Below, in pieces: positions 61,655 through 64,000 of a DNA stretch of 64,000 bases. Under the pieces are notes generated by a model, which saw only the letters and a list, made by a program, of their open reading frames with translations, ran no database searches and was not told the origin of the DNA. The DNA is from Microbacterium sp. MYb62 (lineage in GTDB: Bacteria > Actinomycetota > Actinomycetes > Actinomycetales > Microbacteriaceae). The stretch is taken from contig NZ_PCOY01000007.1 of NCBI RefSeq assembly GCF_002979475.1, forward strand, positions 1 through 64,000. The letters are read 5' to 3'. The translations under genes were made by a program, and so were the position numbers. Position 1 is the first letter of the stretch. Each line of letters starts with the position of its first letter.

Positions 61655-63238
61655 TCAGCCGGCGAGTTCGCCGAGCGTCACCTCGATGTCGTACTCCTTA
61701 CCGCCGCGGACGTAGGTAACCTTCGCCTCGCTGCCTGCTGCCGCGGCGCGCACCTGGGCCGTGAGGTCGCTGGCGCTGGTGATCGGCACCCCGTTGAACT
61801 CGGTGACGATGTCGCCCTCCTGGAGGCCTCCTGCGGCCGCCGCTCCCCCTTCGGTCGCCTTCGCGATGTACGCCCCGGAGACGGTCGCGCCCTGGACGCT
61901 GGAGGCATCCTGAACGGACGCACCCAGCAGGCCGTGTGTGGCCGCGCCGTCGGCGATGATCTCCTCGGAGACGCGCTTCGCGATGTTCGACGGGATGGCG
62001 AACCCGATGCCGATCGAGCCGGACTCCTCGGAGCTGCCCGAGCTCGCGATCGCCACGTTGATGCCGATCAGCTCGCCCTTGCTGTTCACGAGAGCGCCGC
62101 CGGAGTTGCCGTGGTTGATCGCGGCATCCGTCTGGATCACGGCGATCGAGATGGAGTCCGAGGTCTGCGGGGTGCCGCTGCCGGGGATGTCGAACTGGAA
62201 CGGCCCCTGTCCCTGACCCTGTTCCGGGGCCTCCTGGTCGGGCGCGTCCTCGGACGACGAGTCGGGCAGAGCGGAAGAGGCGATCTGGATGCTGCGGTTC
62301 AGCGCGCTCACGATGCCGGTCGTGACCGAGTTCGCCAGCCCCAGCGGAGCGCCGAGCGCGACCGCGGTGTCACCGACGTTGAGCTTCGACGAGTCGGCGA
62401 ACTCCATGGGGGTGAGCCCCTTGGCGTCCTTCAGCTTGATCACGGCGAGGTCGTAGATGGGATCGGTGCCGACCACGGTGGCCTCGAAGATCCGCCCGTC
62501 CGACGTCGTCACGCGAATGGTCGGGTCGGCGACGGCGCCACCGAGCGTCACCACGTGCGTGTTCGTGAGCACGTAGCCGTCGTCACTGATGATCACGCCC
62601 GATCCGCTGCCGCCCTGATCGGCGCCGGCGACCTCGATGGTGACGACCGAGGGCAGCGCCTCGGTCGCGACCGCGGTCGTCTCGTTGACCGATCCGGGGT
62701 TGTTCACGGTGACCGTCTGAGGACCTTCGGCCGTCCCCGAGGAGGGACGGTCCTGGAGCCCGTTCAGGAGAGCACCGCCGCCGAAGCCGGCGACACCGCC
62801 GACCAGGGCGGCCGCGACGATGAACGCCGCGAACTTCGCGCCGCCGCGGGACTTCTGCTCCTTGGTCTTCGTCCCGTCCACCGGCGCACCGAACGGCGCT
62901 TCGCCGCCGAGCGGCTGGGTGGGCTGAGTGTGGGACGCCGCGGTGGGGATGCCGAAGGCGGCTCCCGGTGCGGTGGCAGCGGAGGGCGCCGCATAGCCAT
63001 GGGGCACGGGCGCGATCACCGGCGCCGCCGGCGCCTGCGACGTGAACGTCGACGGCACCTCATGTCCCTGCACCGGCGCAGCGACCGGCGCGGAGGGAGC
63101 CGGCGCGGCAGGGGCCGACCCGGTCGTGTCAGCGGCGGCATCCGACGCCGACTGAGCGGCGACCTCTGCAGCCTCGGTGGACGGCACGGCGTCGTTCGAC
63201 GCGGGTACCGACTGGTCCTGGGTGTTGTCTTCGTTCAT
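61655..63238 (-). CDS. htrA: Trypsin-like serine protease with PDZ domain (HtrA/DegP family)
   Basis: A 527-residue membrane-anchored HtrA. A disordered Ala/Pro-rich cytoplasmic region (1-130) precedes one membrane helix (about 135-158). The protease domain has His 228 (TNTHVV), Asp 263 (YDLAVIKL) and Ser 379 (NHGNSGGAL), followed by a PDZ domain (about 430-520) with LLGASVQDA and LQEGDIV. It handles misfolded proteins outside the membrane. A Gln/Pro-rich insert (about 327-362) lies between the Asp and the Ser. GGAG 6 bases before ATG 63238 is the ribosome binding site; the operon ends in the terminator at 61596-61637. Confidence 0.96.
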   Translation of the reverse strand: MNEDNTQDQSVPASNDAVPSTEAAEVAAQSASDAAADTTGSAPAAPAPSAPVAAPVQGHEVPSTFTSQAPAAPVIAPVPHGYAAPSAATAPGAAFGIPTAASHTQPTQPLGGEAPFGAPVDGTKTKEQKSRGGAKFAAFIVAAALVGGVAGFGGGALLNGLQDRPSSGTAEGPQTVTVNNPGSVNETTAVATEALPSVVTIEVAGADQGGSGSGVIISDDGYVLTNTHVVTLGGAVADPTIRVTTSDGRIFEATVVGTDPIYDLAVIKLKDAKGLTPMEFADSSKLNVGDTAVALGAPLGLANSVTTGIVSALNRSIQIASSALPDSSSEDAPDQEAPEQGQGQGPFQFDIPGSGTPQTSDSISIAVIQTDAAINHGNSGGALVNSKGELIGINVAIASSGSSEESGSIGIGFAIPSNIAKRVSEEIIADGAATHGLLGASVQDASSVQGATVSGAYIAKATEGGAAAAGGLQEGDIVTEFNGVPITSASDLTAQVRAAAAGSEAKVTYVRGGKEYDIEVTLGELAG

Positions 63239-63323
63239 GGTGTGTGCTCCTTCAACGACCATTTCAGAATGACGCCTGTTTCTGTGCGTTCCTTATGCCG
63301 AGGATGAGTTTCAGCTATGGCCT

Positions 63324-63329
63324 TAGCCT
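63324..63329 (+). promoter_or_regulatory. -10 box TAGCCT of the aminotransferase gene (leaderless)
   Basis: TAGCCT, 7 bases (GTTCTTC), then ATG 63337. No Shine-Dalgarno sequence fits before the start. It lies in the 98-base divergent gap with htrA. Confidence 0.65.
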
Positions 63330-63336
63330 GTTCTTC

Positions 63337-64000
63337 ATGAGTGTCATCCCCGGCGCCTGGCGGCGCACGGCAGCAGGTGCAGGCCTGCTCGCCGCAGACG
63401 GAACCGTCGCGCCCACCATCTTCGCAGAGATGTCGGCCGCCGCGGCGAGAACAGGTGCGATCAATCTCGGCCAGGGTTTCCCCGATGAGGACGGCCCGGC
63501 CGAGGTGCTGGAAGCGGCACGCAGCGCCATCGCGCACGGCGCGAACCAATACCCTCCCGGTCGCGGCATCCCCGACCTGCTCGACGCGATCAGCGCGCAT
63601 CAGCATCGCTTCTACGGTCTCGACGTGGATCCCGGCAGCGAGGTGATCGTCACGGCCGGAGCGACCGAAGCCCTGACGGCGACGCTCCTCGCGCTGATCG
63701 ACGGCCCCGACGACGAGGTCGTCGTGTTCGAGCCGTATTACGACTCGTATGCCGCCGCCGTGGCTCTGGCCGGCGCCCGGCTTCGCACCGTCCCTCTGCG
63801 CGCTCCCGACTTCCAACCCGATCTGGACCGGCTCGCGGCCAGCGTGACCGACCGCACCCGGATCATCCTGATCAACGACCCCCACAACCCCACCGGCGCC
63901 GTCTTCGGTCGCGAGGTCCTCGAAGAGGTGGTGCGCCTGGCTGAGGAACACGACGCGATCATCGTCACCGACGAGGTCTACGAGCACCTCGCCTTCCACG
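63337..64000 (+). CDS. PLP-dependent aminotransferase, DapC-like (3' truncated by window end)
   Basis: The first 221 codons of a class I/II aminotransferase. Visible are AINLGQGFPDEDGP, NQYPPGRGIP, VTAGATEA (PLP phosphate site), EPYYDSYAAAV, NDPHNPTGAVF (PLP-binding Asn) and TDEVYEH (Asp and Tyr contacting the ring). The Schiff-base Lys lies beyond the window. The sequence strongly resembles mycobacterial N-succinyldiaminopimelate aminotransferase DapC (Rv0858c, from memory), but kynurenine or methionine aminotransferases share these motifs, so substrate is uncertain. Confidence 0.9.
   Translation, partial: MSVIPGAWRRTAAGAGLLAADGTVAPTIFAEMSAAAARTGAINLGQGFPDEDGPAEVLEAARSAIAHGANQYPPGRGIPDLLDAISAHQHRFYGLDVDPGSEVIVTAGATEALTATLLALIDGPDDEVVVFEPYYDSYAAAVALAGARLRTVPLRAPDFQPDLDRLAASVTDRTRIILINDPHNPTGAVFGREVLEEVVRLAEEHDAIIVTDEVYEHLAFH

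Overview
The window is one contiguous stretch of a high-GC actinobacterial chromosome, most likely from the family Microbacteriaceae (Microbacterium-like). This is inferred from the GC-rich third positions, the WhiB regulator, DUF3499 and DUF5719 proteins, the fused RmlC-RmlD enzyme, the galactofuranose enzymes and TANNNT-type promoters. I see no rRNA, tRNA, CRISPR array, insertion sequence or phage gene. No gap between genes exceeds 300 bases; the largest are about 185 bases.

Layout. 0-6.1 kb: a DUF4129-DUF4350-MoxR-DUF58 operon facing SpoIIM, then RDD, in an order I recall from M. tuberculosis Rv3691-Rv3695. 6.1-10.5 kb: adenosylhomocysteinase and a three-gene MacB-like ABC system. 10.6-17.5 kb: DUF3499, a zincin-fold protein, DUF5719, a giant membrane glycosyltransferase, WhiB and ManA, matching the mycobacterial whiB2-manA neighbourhood. 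17.5-51 kb: a cell-surface glycopolymer supercluster. It holds two O-antigen-ligase-like proteins, GalE, a GlfT1-like transferase, pyruvyl transferase, a galactofuran module (Glf, GlfT2, Wzm, Wzt), two acyltransferase/SGNH fusions, rmlCD-rmlB-rmlA for dTDP-rhamnose, a secreted repeat protein, several GT2 enzymes, a flippase, a second Wzm/Wzt pair, a DUF4012 protein and a sortase substrate. 51.7-56.4 kb: LytR-CpsA-Psr, PurE, PurK, PH-domain protein and BirA, again a conserved actinobacterial block. 56.4-61.6 kb: three CDP-glycerol glycerophosphotransferase-family proteins and one GT2 enzyme. 61.6-64 kb: an HtrA protease and a truncated DapC-like aminotransferase.

How it fits together. ManA, GalE and RmlABCD supply sugar nucleotides (Man, Gal, dTDP-Rha), Glf makes UDP-Galf, the GT2/GlfT enzymes polymerise, two ABC exporters plus a flippase move lipid-linked glycans out, and the acyltransferases and pyruvyl transferase decorate them. 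The LCP protein is the natural candidate for attaching polymer to peptidoglycan. The CDP-glycerol family proteins suggest a teichoic-acid-like polyol phosphate component. The glycan genes sit between two conserved housekeeping blocks, which is the usual anatomy of a variable surface-polysaccharide locus.

The most striking non-coding signal is transcriptional. At least ten genes have a TANNNT -10 box (mostly TAGNCT or TACTCT) only 6-7 bases before the start codon, implying leaderless mRNAs. Two divergent gene pairs share a symmetric -10 box that reads TANNNT on both strands. At 61.6 kb a terminator hairpin carries the next gene's -10 box in its loop and its start codon in the 3' arm.
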